Part shown: positions 32,384-40,903 of the stretch, piece after piece
Numbering within the stretch: the stretch's first letter is position 1
Layout of the letters: each line of letters begins with the position of its first letter
Assembly (NCBI RefSeq): GCF_003311645.1
Contig: NZ_QEST01000048.1
Location: 62,001 to 126,000 of the forward strand
DNA length: 64,000 bases
DNA from: Streptomyces sp. PT12
GTDB lineage: Bacteria > Actinomycetota > Actinomycetes > Streptomycetales > Streptomycetaceae
Direction: 5' to 3'
Program-made: the position numbers and the translations under genes
The notes under the pieces: model-generated
Seen by the model: only the letters and a program-made list of their open reading frames with translations
Told to the model about the DNA's origin: nothing
Databases searched by the model: none

Positions 32384-33316
32384 GTGATCGACGTACACGA
32401 ACTGACCAAGCGATACGGCGCCAAACGCGCCGTCGACGGGCTCTCGTTCACCGTGCGGCCCGGGCGGGTGACGGGGTTCCTCGGGCCCAACGGCGCCGGG
32501 AAGTCCACCACGATGAGGATGATCCTCGGGCTCGACTCCCCCACCTCGGGGAGCGCGCTGATCGGCGGGCGCCCCTATGGCGAGCTGCGCGCCCCGTTGC
32601 GCACCGTCGGCTCGCTGCTCGACGCCAAGGGCGTGCATGGCGGGCGTTCCGCCCATGCGCACCTGGCCGGGCTCGCCGCCGCGACGGGCATCGCGCGGGG
32701 GCGCGTGGACGCGGTGCTCGAAACGGTCGGCCTCGACCCGGCCACGGCGCGGAAGCGGGCCGGTGGCTTCTCGCTCGGCATGGGCCAGCGCCTCGGCATC
32801 GCCGCCGCGCTGCTCGGCGACCCCGAGGTGCTGGTCCTGGACGAGCCGGTCAACGGCCTCGACACCGAGGGCATCCGCTGGATCAGGGACCTGATGAGGT
32901 CGCTTGCCGCGCAGGGCAGGACCGTGTTCCTCTCCAGCCACCTGATGAGCGAGATGGAGCTGACGGCCGACCACCTGGTGGTGATCGGCAGGGGCAGGCT
33001 GCTCGCGGACATGCCGATGCGGGAGTTCATCGAGCGGCACTCGACGAGCCGCACGCTCGTCCGCGCGGCGGAGGAGCGCGACGCGCCGCGCACGCGGGCC
33101 GTATTGGAGTCCGCGGGGGCGCGCGTCAAGCCGGACGCGCGGGGCGGCTGGCTGGTGGAGGGCCTCGACGCGGCGGCGATCGGCGGCCTCGCCCTCGCGC
33201 ACGGCGTGGCCCTGCGCGAACTGGCGCCGCGCCTCGCGTCGTTGGAGGACGTCTACACGGCGATGGCGGCGTCGTCCGCCGAATACGTCAGCGAGCGGGC
33301 GGAGGTGGCCTCATGA
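32384..33316 (+). CDS. ABC transporter ATP-binding protein
   Basis: A 310-residue ATPase paralogous to the one at 6765-7676: both share the GPNGAGKSTTMR Walker A, the FSLGMxQRLGIAAALLGDP signature region and Walker B LDEPVNGLD. The C-terminal LASLEDVYTAM segment matches the partner type. The GTG at 32384 follows TAGCGT by 7 bases. It overlaps the permease start by 4 bp and lies downstream of a dedicated two-component system. Substrate unknown. Confidence 0.93.
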   Translation: MIDVHELTKRYGAKRAVDGLSFTVRPGRVTGFLGPNGAGKSTTMRMILGLDSPTSGSALIGGRPYGELRAPLRTVGSLLDAKGVHGGRSAHAHLAGLAAATGIARGRVDAVLETVGLDPATARKRAGGFSLGMGQRLGIAAALLGDPEVLVLDEPVNGLDTEGIRWIRDLMRSLAAQGRTVFLSSHLMSEMELTADHLVVIGRGRLLADMPMREFIERHSTSRTLVRAAEERDAPRTRAVLESAGARVKPDARGGWLVEGLDAAAIGGLALAHGVALRELAPRLASLEDVYTAMAASSAEYVSERAEVAS

Positions 33317-34056
33317 GGGAGTTCGGCCGGGCGGTCGCGTTCGAGTGGATCAAGTTCCGCAGCCTGCGGTCCACGGTGTGGACGACGCTGGTGATGGCGG
33401 TGCTCCCGGTGCCAGGGGCGGTGTTCGTCGCGGCGACCGAGAGCCTTCAGCCGGACGACACGGTGCTGGGCGGCAGCCTCACCATCGCCGTCCCCGCGCT
33501 CATGCTGGCGGCCGTGGTCGGGGTGCTCGTGGTGTCGGGCGAGTACGGCAGCGGCACGACGGTGACGACGTTCGCCGCCGTGCCGCGCCGCGGAACGGTC
33601 CTCGCGGCCAAGGCCGTTCTGGTCGCCGGGCTGCTGTACGCGCTGGCGCTGCCGTCCACTGCGGCGGCGTACCTCGTCGGGGACGCGCTGCTCGACGACG
33701 GCTACGCGCAGGGCGATCCGATGCCCGCGCTGCTCGGGGTCGCGGCGGCGTTCTCCGTCGCGGGCCTGCTCGGCCTCGCCGTCGGCACGCTGGTCCGGCA
33801 CGCGGCGGGCGCGGTGACGTCCGTGGTCGCGGGGCTGCTGCTGCCGTCGATGCTGGGGCCGCTCTTCGGCGACGCCGAACGGTGGGTGGCCGGGATCTCG
33901 CCGACCGCCGCGCTGGAGAAGCTGACGCAGACGTCGGACGCGACGGCGGAGGCCGTGGGCTCGCTCGGCGCCTGGCCGTCCCTGCTGCTGGTCACCGGCT
34001 ACACGTCCCTGACCCTGCTCGCGGCGGGCGCGGCCCTGCGAACCCGCGACGCGTGA
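33313..34056 (+). CDS. ABC-2 type transporter permease
   Basis: A 247-residue permease with six hydrophobic segments, the same length as the paralogue at 6025. It opens MREFGRAVAFEWIKFRSLRSTVW and contains SGEYGSGTTVTTFAAVPRRGTVLAAKA, the loop typical of the family. The ATG overlaps the ATPase stop by 4 bp. It forms the exporter of the 30.4-34 kb signalling module. Confidence 0.92.
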   Translation: MREFGRAVAFEWIKFRSLRSTVWTTLVMAVLPVPGAVFVAATESLQPDDTVLGGSLTIAVPALMLAAVVGVLVVSGEYGSGTTVTTFAAVPRRGTVLAAKAVLVAGLLYALALPSTAAAYLVGDALLDDGYAQGDPMPALLGVAAAFSVAGLLGLAVGTLVRHAAGAVTSVVAGLLLPSMLGPLFGDAERWVAGISPTAALEKLTQTSDATAEAVGSLGAWPSLLLVTGYTSLTLLAAGAALRTRDA

Positions 34057-34189
34057 TCACCTCCGGTGAGGTACGCATTGAGCCCGGGCCGACGACGGTA
34101 CCGGGGCGACGGAACCGGGGCAGCGGAACCGGGGCAGCGGAACCGGGGCGCGGCCATACGCCCCGGGCTCGGGGTAACGCGCCGCGCCC

Positions 34190-34575
34190 GGAGGGCAGGC
34201 CCATGAACGGGCCGCCGTCATACGCCACAGGGCGGAGAGCCCGCGCGGCAGCGAGCCGCTTCTGCCACGGCAACCACCGCGCGGCGGACGGCGCTCATAG
34301 GCGGTGGGCCCCCTCACGGCCGCCGGTGAGGCACCCAGCGAGCCCCGCCCCGCGACGGCACCTGGCCCCACACGCCACAGCCCCGGCAGCGACCCGCCCC
34401 GGGGGAAGCCCATACGGCGGGGACCGCCTCCGCCCGGAGATCCCCGCACTCCTCGCGCGCGGCACGCGCCGCGGAGCGAGCCGTGGTCACACCCCACGCG
34501 GGCGGCAACGGGCCCACCCCCGGAGGGGAAGCCCATGACCGAGCAACGGTCATACGCCATGGGACGGAGAAACGG
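34190..34575. repeat. Degenerate repeats in a decayed intergenic region
   Basis: Several imperfect copies of a unit resembling GGAGGGnAGCCCATGAnCG, then GTCATACGCCAnGGG and CGGAG can be read at about 34190-34240, 34395-34440 and 34520-34575, with weaker pieces between. GGAACCGGGGCA also repeats at 34110-34145. No reading frame looks like a gene in 34057-34600. Confidence 0.5.
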
Positions 34576-34673
34576 GCTGCCCCCCGCAGGGAACCTCGCG
34601 CAGCGCGATGCCACGGCGTTCGGCCTCCGGGGGTCGCCCGCCGCACTGCCGCCGCCCGGCGCTCCGTGTCCGG

Positions 34674-34965
34674 AGAACCGGCCGCCGTCCGCGGTGAACG
34701 CGAACGCCATGGCGCCCAGCTCGCGCAGCAGCGCCAGCTTGCGCTCGCCTCGCGCGGCGGCGATCACGGGGGATCCCGCGGCGCGGGCGAGTTGTACCAG
34801 CAGCACGCCCATGCCGCCCGCCGCGGCGGTGATCAGCGTCCACTCGCCGGGGCGCGGGCGCATCGGGCCGTACCAGCGCCATGGCCGTCGTGCCGTCGTG
34901 CCGTCGTAGGCCAACGCGCCCGCCTCCCGCACGGTCAGCCCGAGGACACGGGGACCCGGCGCCAC
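34674..34965 (-). pseudogene. Fragment of a quinone oxidoreductase-like (MDR) gene
   Basis: The minus strand encodes RPGEWTLITAAAGGMGVLLVQLARAAGSPVIAAARGERKLALLRELGAMAF, the NADPH-binding Rossmann segment of zeta-crystallin-type quinone oxidoreductases. The N-terminal catalytic part and the C-terminal part are missing; the frame continues into repeat-like DNA. It is a remnant. Confidence 0.7.
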
Positions 34966-34972
34966 GGGGCCT

Positions 34973-35265
34973 CACGGTCGAACGCCTGCCACGCGGTCAC
35001 GCCGAGCTCGCCCGTGGTGCCGATGTCCAGGGGGTACTCGGGTGAGCACGCGGGCCTGATCGCCCTCCATGGGCGCGATCTCCAGGTGGACGCCCTCGAC
35101 CGGGGTGCCGAAGCCCTCGACGGTATTGCGCCAGATGAGGGACAGGGTGGCGTGCTCGCCCGGGTTCAGCGTCACGGGCTCGGGCGTGGCGTCGAGGTGT
35201 TCGAGGGTGGTGATGCCCTCGGCGTCCGGAACGAGCTTCACGTCCCGCGGGGGCACATCGCCGCA
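34973..35265 (-). pseudogene. Fragment of a DUF4232-type secreted protein gene, frameshifted
   Basis: The minus strand reads KLVPDAEGITTLEHLDATPEPVTLNPGEHATLSLIWRNTVEGFGTPVEGVHLEIAPMEGDQARVL, like the DUF4232 beta-sandwich of Streptomyces lipoproteins. A shift of frame near 35040 is then needed to continue as LDIGTTGELGVTAWQAF, the usual C-terminus. No signal peptide is found upstream. The gene is broken. Confidence 0.6.
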
Positions 35266-35470
35266 CGGGTGTTCACCCGCGATGGCGCGCCCATGAGCCC
35301 CACGCGCCGGGGGCGTTCCTCCGGTTGCCGGGCCCCTGGCGCGGCAGCACAGTGGAGTGAGCCGCGCGAGGGCGGCGCCGCCTGGGGGTGCCGCCCCGGG
35401 AGGCCCTGACGCGGCGACCTGACGCGGCGGTCTGTCAGCCAACGATCTGTCGGCTCTGGAGGCGCCTTCC

Positions 35471-35890
35471 ATGGACATCGTGGTACTCATCGGGCGGATC
35501 GTCTTCGTCGCCCTCTTCCTCAACTCCGCCCTCGGCCACCTCACCCAGACCCACGCCATGGCCGGGTACGCCAGGAGCAAGGGCGTTCCCTTCCCGGAGG
35601 CGTCGGTCCCCCTGTCGGGGATCCTGATGGCGCTCGGCGCGGCGAGCGTGGTGCTCGGGGTCTGGCCCGACCTCGGCGCGCTCCTGCTGGTCGCCTTCCT
35701 GGTCCCGACGGCGCTGCTGATGCACCCGTTCTGGAAGGAGACCGACCCCGCCACGCGCCAGAACGAGATGGTCCACTTCATGAAGGACCTCTCGCTCGCG
35801 GGCGCGTCGTTCATGCTGTTCGGGCTGTTCGCGATCGCGGGCGGCGAGGTGGGGCTGACCATCACCGCGCCACTTTTCGACCAGCACTGA
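35471..35890 (+). CDS. DoxX-family membrane protein
   Basis: A 139-residue protein with four membrane helices of the DoxX/SURF4 type: MDIVVLIGRIVFVALFLNSALGHLTQTHAMAGYARSKGVPFPE, then LSGILMALGAASVVLGVWPDLGALLLVAFLVPTALLMHPFWKETDP. The ATG follows TGGAGGCGCC. Family members are linked to oxidative-stress complexes or quinone-related reactions, but no function is proven for this one. The final codons sit in a 14-bp triplicate that duplicates the stop region. Confidence 0.88.
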   Translation: MDIVVLIGRIVFVALFLNSALGHLTQTHAMAGYARSKGVPFPEASVPLSGILMALGAASVVLGVWPDLGALLLVAFLVPTALLMHPFWKETDPATRQNEMVHFMKDLSLAGASFMLFGLFAIAGGEVGLTITAPLFDQH

Positions 35891-35918
35891 TCGACCAGCA
35901 CTGATCGACCAGCACCGA
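35877..35918 (+). repeat. Three 14-bp tandem repeats across the doxX stop
   Basis: TCGACCAGCACTGA is present three times (the last ends CCGA). The first copy contains the doxX stop TGA, so extra copies sit in the 3' untranslated region. Confidence 0.85.
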
Positions 35919-35998
35919 CGGGCGCGTCGGGGAACACGGTGGCGGCCCGCCTCGTTCCATAACCGAACGAACAGGATCAAGGGGGGGCGGGCCCACCG

Positions 35999-37144
35999 GT
36001 GAACGTGCTGGATCTGCTGTTGCTGGTCGCGGTGTTCGCCGCGGCCGTCTCGGGGTTCCAGCGCGGGCTGATAGCGGGCGTGGTCTCCCTGGTGGGCTTT
36101 GTCGGCGGGGCGGCGCTCGGGGTGTGGCTGCTGCCGTTCTTTGTCGACCATGTCGAGCCCGGGTCGGTCACGGCCACGGTGGTGGCGCTGCTCGTGGTGC
36201 TGATCCCCGCGGCGGTGGGGCAGGCGTGCGCGTGGCCGCTCGCGCTGCGGCTGAGGGACAGCGTGAGCCGGGCGCCCGCGCGCTGGCTCGACGGCGTCGG
36301 CGGCTCGGTGTTCAACGGTCTTGCGGTCCTGCTGGTCGCCTGGATCGCGGCCAGCGCGCTGACGCCCACCCCCTCCCCCGAGCTGAATCGCGTCGTGCAG
36401 GACTCGCGCGTGCTCGGCGCGGTGCAGGACGGGATGCCCGCGCAGGCGCCCACGTGGTTCAACCGCGCGGCCGGGGCGCTCAACGACGCCGGATTCCCCC
36501 AGGTCTTCAACCCCTTCGAGAACGCCCCGACCGCCGAGGTGCCCGAGCCCTCGGGGGACAACGTCACGGACGCCGCCGTCGCCGCGGCCCAGCGCAGCAC
36601 GGTCAAGATCGCGGCGAGCGCCGGGTTCTCTGGGCAGGAGGGCAGCGGCTTCGTCTTCGCCGACGAGCGCGTGATGACCAACGCCCATGTGGTCGAGGGC
36701 GCCGATGTCACCACGGTGCAGCTCGGCGGCGTGGGGCGGCGGATGGAGGCCGAAATCATCCTGTTCGACGCGGACATGGACATAGCCGTGCTCGCGGTGC
36801 CCGGGCTCGACGCGCCCGCCCTCGCGCTCGCGCACGACGCCACGCGGGGCGACCCCGCCGTGGTCGCGGGCTATCCCGAGGACGGCCCGCTCGACCTGCG
36901 CGCCGCCACCGTCGCGGGGCGCACGCAGGCGCGCGGGCAGGACATCGACGGGGACTCGGTGGTCACCCGCGACATCTACACCGTCCGCTCCCTGGTCCGC
37001 CCGGGGAACTCGGGGGGACCGCTCCTCACCACCGAGGGCCAGGTGTTCGGCATGGTCTTCGCCCGCTCGACGACCGACGACCACACCGGCTATGTCCTGA
37101 CCGCGGACCAGATACGCCCGCACGCGGAGGCGACAACAAGCTGA
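35999..37144 (+). CDS. MarP-like membrane serine protease (CvpA + trypsin-like domain)
   Basis: A 381-residue protease. Four N-terminal helices form a CvpA/colicin-V-like part (NVLDLLLLVAVFAAAVSGFQRGLIAGVVSLVGFVGG). The extracytoplasmic chymotrypsin-fold domain has a full triad: H230 in TNAHVVEG, D261 in DADMDIAVL and S338 in RPGNSGGPL. This is the layout of MarP of Mycobacterium, which protects against acid and oxidative stress. The GTG at 35999 begins VNVLDLLLL. It is alone and on the same strand as doxX. Confidence 0.92.
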   Translation: MNVLDLLLLVAVFAAAVSGFQRGLIAGVVSLVGFVGGAALGVWLLPFFVDHVEPGSVTATVVALLVVLIPAAVGQACAWPLALRLRDSVSRAPARWLDGVGGSVFNGLAVLLVAWIAASALTPTPSPELNRVVQDSRVLGAVQDGMPAQAPTWFNRAAGALNDAGFPQVFNPFENAPTAEVPEPSGDNVTDAAVAAAQRSTVKIAASAGFSGQEGSGFVFADERVMTNAHVVEGADVTTVQLGGVGRRMEAEIILFDADMDIAVLAVPGLDAPALALAHDATRGDPAVVAGYPEDGPLDLRAATVAGRTQARGQDIDGDSVVTRDIYTVRSLVRPGNSGGPLLTTEGQVFGMVFARSTTDDHTGYVLTADQIRPHAEATTS

Positions 37145-37211
37145 CGGAAGGGCTGACGGGGCGGGGGCGGGGGGGCGTCGGGGGGCGTTCAGGCCGCCCG
37201 CGGGGGCGCGT

Positions 37212-37913
37212 TCAGGCCGCGTTCAGGAGCGCCGCGACCTCGTGCGCCGCCCAGTGCCCGCGCGCCCCGGGGCGCGAGGCGAGATAGTCACCGGCCCGCG
37301 CCGCGCCCCAGCCATGGGCGGCCCGCAGCCCTCCGCCCAGATGCCGCAGATACGCCGCGGCGGGCGCGTTCCACGGCACGGAGACGCTGCGCCACGGCGC
37401 GGTGAACGTCAGCACCGGATGCCCGTCGAGCGTTCCCGCGCACACCAGCGTCTCGTAGCGCCCCGGCCCGAGCCTGGCGCGGCCCGTGCGCAGCACCGCC
37501 GTCAGATCGAGATCGGCGCCGGGCGCCCGGCCCATCTCCTGCGCGGCGATGTCCGAGAGCTGCCCGAGCGTGACCAGGTGCGCATGCGCCGCGGTCTCCC
37601 CAGGGGCGTGCGGGTCATAGAACGCACGCCCTCCGGTCCACACCGCCGACTCGGTCGCGAAGTACAGCAGCCCCGGCAGGGTCAGCGCCGTCGACCGCCG
37701 CGGCGGCCGTGCATCGCGGCACCCGGGGTGGGCCCGCGCGCCGCCCGGCGGAACCCCGCCCTCGAGGTACGACGCCAGCCGCGCCGGATGCATATTCGAC
37801 CCATATGCCGCGTACCAGACGGAGGTTGAGGACCCGGGGGAAAGCGCCGATGACCGGTCGGGGAAATCTCCGTTCGTGCCTGCCAATCCGCCCGCGCCTC
37901 CCCGGATACTCAC
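37212..37913 (-). CDS. Gamma-glutamylcyclotransferase-like protein
   Basis: A protein of about 233 residues with the GGCT-fold opening VWYAAYGSNMHPARLASYLEGG and the later segment LGPGRYETLVCAGTLDGHPVLTFTAPW. Streptomyces relatives are sometimes mislabelled histone deacetylase. The start is uncertain: I use the GTG at 37913, but the homologous part begins only at about residue 35, so a later non-ATG start is possible. It diverges from the GDPD-like gene with a 35-base gap. The substrate is unknown. Confidence 0.72.
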   Translation of the reverse strand: MSIRGGAGGLAGTNGDFPDRSSALSPGSSTSVWYAAYGSNMHPARLASYLEGGVPPGGARAHPGCRDARPPRRSTALTLPGLLYFATESAVWTGGRAFYDPHAPGETAAHAHLVTLGQLSDIAAQEMGRAPGADLDLTAVLRTGRARLGPGRYETLVCAGTLDGHPVLTFTAPWRSVSVPWNAPAAAYLRHLGGGLRAAHGWGAARAGDYLASRPGARGHWAAHEVAALLNAA

Positions 37914-37948
37914 TCGCGTCCGCCACCTCACCGTCCCCGGGAGTCATC

Positions 37949-38818
37949 GTGACGTTTCTGAGCCGCCGCCGTGCCATGGGGGCCGCCGCCTTCTCCGCCG
38001 CGCTCGCCACCGGGGTGGCCGTGCCAGGCACGGCCGCCGCGGCAGGCCGCGGCCGGGGCACCATACCCCTGCCGCGCGCCCACGCGCACAACGACTACGA
38101 GCACGAGCGCCCGCTGTTCGACGCGCTCGACCACGGCTTCACCAGCGTCGAGGCCGACATCTGGCTGGTCGAAGGGCAACTGCTCGTGGCCCACGACGAG
38201 ATCGACCTCGACCCCGCCCGCACCCTTCAGGCGCTCTACCTCGACCCGCTGCTCGACATCGTCAGGCGGGGGCACGGGCGGGTCTACCCGGGTCACCGGG
38301 TGACGCTCCAGCTGCTGATCGACATCAAGAACACAGGCGACGCCACCTACCGCGCGCTCTCCCGCGTGCTCGAGCGCTATGACTCCCTCTTTATGAAGGC
38401 CATCGACGGCCGGACGCGGAAGGGCCCCGTGCAGGCCGTGATCTCGGGCGACCGGGCGGCGCGCGTGCCGATGGAGGAGGAGCGGGTGCGGCGCGCGTTC
38501 TACGACGGGCGCCTCGACGACCTGGGCTCGCCAGCGCCCGCGTCGTTCATCCCGCTGATCAGCTCCAACTGGACGCAGAGCTTCACCTGGCTCGGCGCGG
38601 GCCCCATGCCCGAGGCCGAACGCCGCCTGCTGCGCGACCTGACCAGGACGGCGCGGGCGCGGGGGCAGCGGACCAGGTTCTGGGCGACCCCCGACCTGCC
38701 GGGCCCCGAGCGTGAGGCGGTCTGGCGCGAGCTGGTGGCCGCGGGCGTCGACCACCTCAACACCGACGACCTCCCCGGCCTGGCGGCGTTCCTCAGGGAG
38801 GTCGACGGGGGACGCTAA
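37949..38818 (+). CDS. Exported glycerophosphodiesterase/PI-PLC-like phosphodiesterase
   Basis: A 289-residue protein with a twin-arginine-like signal (LSRRRAMGAAAFSAALATGVAVPGTAAAAG). The TIM-barrel core starts PRAHAHNDYEHERPLFDALDHGFTSVEADIWL and continues LLVAHDEIDL, LQLLIDIKNTG and, near the end, VDHLNTDDLPGLAAFL. The HND, E and D residues fit the metal site of the GDPD/PI-PLC superfamily. The GTG at 37949 follows GGGAG. It likely acts on phosphodiesters outside the cell. It overlaps the small convergent gene by 4 bases. Confidence 0.88.
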   Translation: MTFLSRRRAMGAAAFSAALATGVAVPGTAAAAGRGRGTIPLPRAHAHNDYEHERPLFDALDHGFTSVEADIWLVEGQLLVAHDEIDLDPARTLQALYLDPLLDIVRRGHGRVYPGHRVTLQLLIDIKNTGDATYRALSRVLERYDSLFMKAIDGRTRKGPVQAVISGDRAARVPMEEERVRRAFYDGRLDDLGSPAPASFIPLISSNWTQSFTWLGAGPMPEAERRLLRDLTRTARARGQRTRFWATPDLPGPEREAVWRELVAAGVDHLNTDDLPGLAAFLREVDGGR

Positions 38819-39018
38819 GTGCTGCGCGCGGGGAGGTCGTCGATCCAGGCGTAGCGTGTGCCGCGGCCCTCGGTGGACCGCAGCTCGTACATCCCGCCGG
38901 ACTGCCGCGCCGCCAGCATCAGCGGCAGCGGCACCCGGCCGGTGATCAGAACGTCAACGGTCCGGCCGTCGCGTGGCCCGCCCTCGTATCTGACGCGGAT
39001 CACATGGTGCTCTGCCAT
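38815..39018 (-). CDS. Small conserved hypothetical protein
   Basis: A 67-residue basic protein: MAEHHVIRVRYEGGPRDGRTVDVLITGRVPLPLMLAARQSGGMYELRST, then GTRYAWIDDLPARST. The beta-rich YEGGPRDGRTxxV pattern is seen in small Streptomyces proteins of unknown role. Codon bias in this frame supports coding. Its end overlaps the GDPD-like gene tail to tail by 4 bp. I do not recognise a function. Confidence 0.65.
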   Translation of the reverse strand: MAEHHVIRVRYEGGPRDGRTVDVLITGRVPLPLMLAARQSGGMYELRSTEGRGTRYAWIDDLPARST

Positions 39019-39094
39019 GGCGCCAACTTATCCGGGTGGCGCCAATCCGCGCGCCACCCGGAAGAGTGCGATCCTGCACGCCAGTTCGGCGGGG

Positions 39095-39949
39095 TCAGGG
39101 GGCGGGGCTGAGGGTGGAACGCTGGCGGCCGAGCCCGTCGACCTCCACCTCGACGATGTCGCCCGCCGTCAGATAGGGGAAGCGGCCGGAGAGCGCGACG
39201 CCCTCGGGGGTGCCGGTGTTGATGACATCGCCCGGCTCGAGCACCAGGTACTGCGAGAGGTGGTGCACGATCTCGGCGACGCCGAAGATCATGTCGGAGG
39301 TCGAGGAGTCCTGCCGCTTCTCGCCGTTGACGAACGAGCGCAGCCCCAGCGCCTGCGGATCGGCCACCTCCTCCGCGGTGACGAGCACCGGGCCCAGGGG
39401 GTTGAACGTCTCACAGCTCTTGCCCTTGGACCACTGGCCGCCTGACTCGTCGAGCTGGTAGGCGCGCTCGGAGACGTCGTTGCTCACCGCGTAACCGGCG
39501 ATGTGCGCGAGGGCGTCGGCGGGCGAGGCCAGGTAGCGCGCCCTGCGGCCTATGACCACGGCCAGCTCGACCTCCCAGTCGGTCTTCGCCGAGCCGCGCG
39601 GGATGAGCACGTCGTCGTGCGGGCCGACGACCGTGTTGGGCGACTTGTAGAACAGGATCGGCACCGTGGGCGGCTCGGCACCCGACTCGGCGGCGTGGGC
39701 GGCGTAGTTCTGGCCGATGCACAGCACGGCGGACGGGCGGGCGACGGGCGCGCCGATCCGCTCGCCCTCGATGCTCGTCGCGGGCAGCGACGACGGGTCG
39801 GGCACGAGGCCGGGGTCATCGGCGAGCGCGGCGAGGAACGCGCCGTCGATGTCGGCCGTCACGGGCCGCAGGTCGTGGTGGCGCTGGCCGTCCGCGGACA
39901 CGAGCACGGGCCGCTCATGGCCCGCCTCGCCGATGCGCATCAGACGCAT
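39095..39949 (-). CDS. Fumarylacetoacetate hydrolase-family protein
   Basis: A 284-residue FAH-fold enzyme. Core motifs: AVLCIGQNYAAHAAESG, PILFYKSPNTVVGPHDDVLIP, DWEVELAVVIG (metal-binding Glu pair), YAVSNDVSERAYQ, KSCETFNPLGPVLV and the C-terminal DVINTGTPEGVAL. Members include hydrolases, isomerases and hydratases of 2-oxo-acid catabolism, so the reaction is not fixed by sequence. The ATG at 39949 has AAGGAG 10 bases before; an ATG at 39940 is an alternative. The 5' untranslated region carries tandem 9-bp repeats. Confidence 0.9.
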   Translation of the reverse strand: MRLMRIGEAGHERPVLVSADGQRHHDLRPVTADIDGAFLAALADDPGLVPDPSSLPATSIEGERIGAPVARPSAVLCIGQNYAAHAAESGAEPPTVPILFYKSPNTVVGPHDDVLIPRGSAKTDWEVELAVVIGRRARYLASPADALAHIAGYAVSNDVSERAYQLDESGGQWSKGKSCETFNPLGPVLVTAEEVADPQALGLRSFVNGEKRQDSSTSDMIFGVAEIVHHLSQYLVLEPGDVINTGTPEGVALSGRFPYLTAGDIVEVEVDGLGRQRSTLSPAP

Positions 39950-39976
39950 GATCGTGTGGCTCCTTGCCGTGTTCTT

Positions 39977-40030
39977 CGGAGTTCTCGGAGTTCTCGGAGT
40001 TCTCGGGGCTTTCGGGGCTTTCGGGGCTTT
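39977..40030. repeat. Six 9-bp tandem repeats upstream of the FAH gene
   Basis: Three copies of CGGAGTTCT are followed by three of CGGGGCTTT. They lie 28-81 bases before the FAH start, within its likely leader or promoter. Confidence 0.85.
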
Positions 40031-40039
40031 CGGAAAGTG

Positions 40040-40286
40040 ACTTCCGCAGTGGGCGTCGGGGCCACTCTCCCTCAGACGACCCCACGGCTCAACCGTCACG
40101 CGACGTCGCCCCGGTCGCACCGGGCACAGGGCGGCGGGCCGGGCCCCGCGAAACATCCGACCTTCCCGGTATCAGGGCGGGCGCCGACGGGCCGTCACAT
40201 GGGGGGATTGCGCCAGCACTTGCCATATGGCGCCCGCGAACGGGGGGAAGCATGACCGACTCGTGGGCTGAGGCGAAGGATCACTT
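40040..40286. other. Intergenic stretch, no gene seen
   Basis: Between the 9-bp repeats and the acetyltransferase remnant I see no convincing gene. GCGCCA/TGGCGC (40211-40234) is a weak stem. An ATG at 40252 with GGGGGGAAG begins [12 protein letters not shown] but the frame then degenerates; it may be the start of a lost gene. Confidence 0.4.
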
Positions 40287-40555
40287 ACCGCGCCACCGTG
40301 ATGCCCGGGGTGCGGATCGGCCATGGGGCGATCGTGGCCTCGGGCTCGGTCGTGGTGGACGACGTGCCCGACTACGGCATCGTCGGCGGCAACCCCGCCC
40401 GGCTGATCCAGCTGCGCTTCGCCGACGAGGACATCGCCCGGCTGCTCACGCTGGCCTGGTGGGACTGGCCGGTCGAGCACCTGACCGCGCATGTGCGGAC
40501 GGTGATGGCGGGCGACGTGGACGCCCTGGAGGCCGTGGCGCCGCCCCGCGGCTGA
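40287..40555 (+). pseudogene. C-terminal fragment of a hexapeptide-repeat (Vat/CatB-like) acetyltransferase
   Basis: The frame reads [54 protein letters not shown] and then [14 protein letters not shown]. This is the last two coils of a left-handed beta-helix plus the C-terminal helices of xenobiotic acetyltransferases. The N-terminal two thirds, with the catalytic His, is absent. An ATG at 40301 could start a short product, but it would not be functional. Confidence 0.75.
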
Positions 40556-40639
40556 GCGGCCCGACAGGACCGCTGGAGCCGACGCCGTGCACCGGCCCAT
40601 CAGCCGACCAGACCCGCCTCGTGGGCCACCACGGCCGCG

Positions 40640-40762
40640 GGCTGTCCCGGCGTGGGACAGGCCCACCACGGCCGCGACGGCCACGAGCAGCGCATACGGC
40701 TTCAGCGCCCGCCCCTCGGCGGGCCACCCCCGCCGACCACCGAAAGTGATCATCTCCCTCAT
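40640..40762 (-). pseudogene. N-terminal remnant of a probable membrane histidine kinase
   Basis: From the ATG at 40762 the minus strand reads MREMITFGGRRGWPAEGRALKPYALLVAVAAVVGLSHAG, a basic start and a first membrane helix, after which the frame loses protein character. The promoter and operator in front match those of the kinase at 7786 base for base in layout. I therefore read it as the start of a lost kinase gene; the protein sequence alone would not prove this. Confidence 0.4.
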
Positions 40763-40769
40763 GCCCACG

Positions 40770-40809
40770 ACGATACGTAATCGACCGGCTCCCCAACACT
40801 GACGAAAGT
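40770..40809 (-). promoter_or_regulatory. Leaderless promoter with ACTTTCGTCAGT operator (second copy)
   Basis: On the minus strand: ACTTTCGTCAGT (40809-40798), 22 bases, TATCGT (40775-40770), 7 bases, ATG at 40762. Overlapping the operator, TGAC-GAAA-GTCA (40800-40811) is a perfect small dyad. The spacing is identical to that at 7739-7786. Confidence 0.65.
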
Positions 40810-40903
40810 CATGTTCTTGAAAGCGGCCCGCGCACCCCGCGCACCCCGCGCGCCCCGCGCGCCCCCTCGCACGCCCCGCCCCCGCCCCGCGCCCCCGCCC
40901 CGC

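Noticed and set aside
40298-40555. An intact 85-residue acetyltransferase gene
   Set aside because: It contains only the final beta-helix coils and C-terminal helices; the catalytic part is absent.
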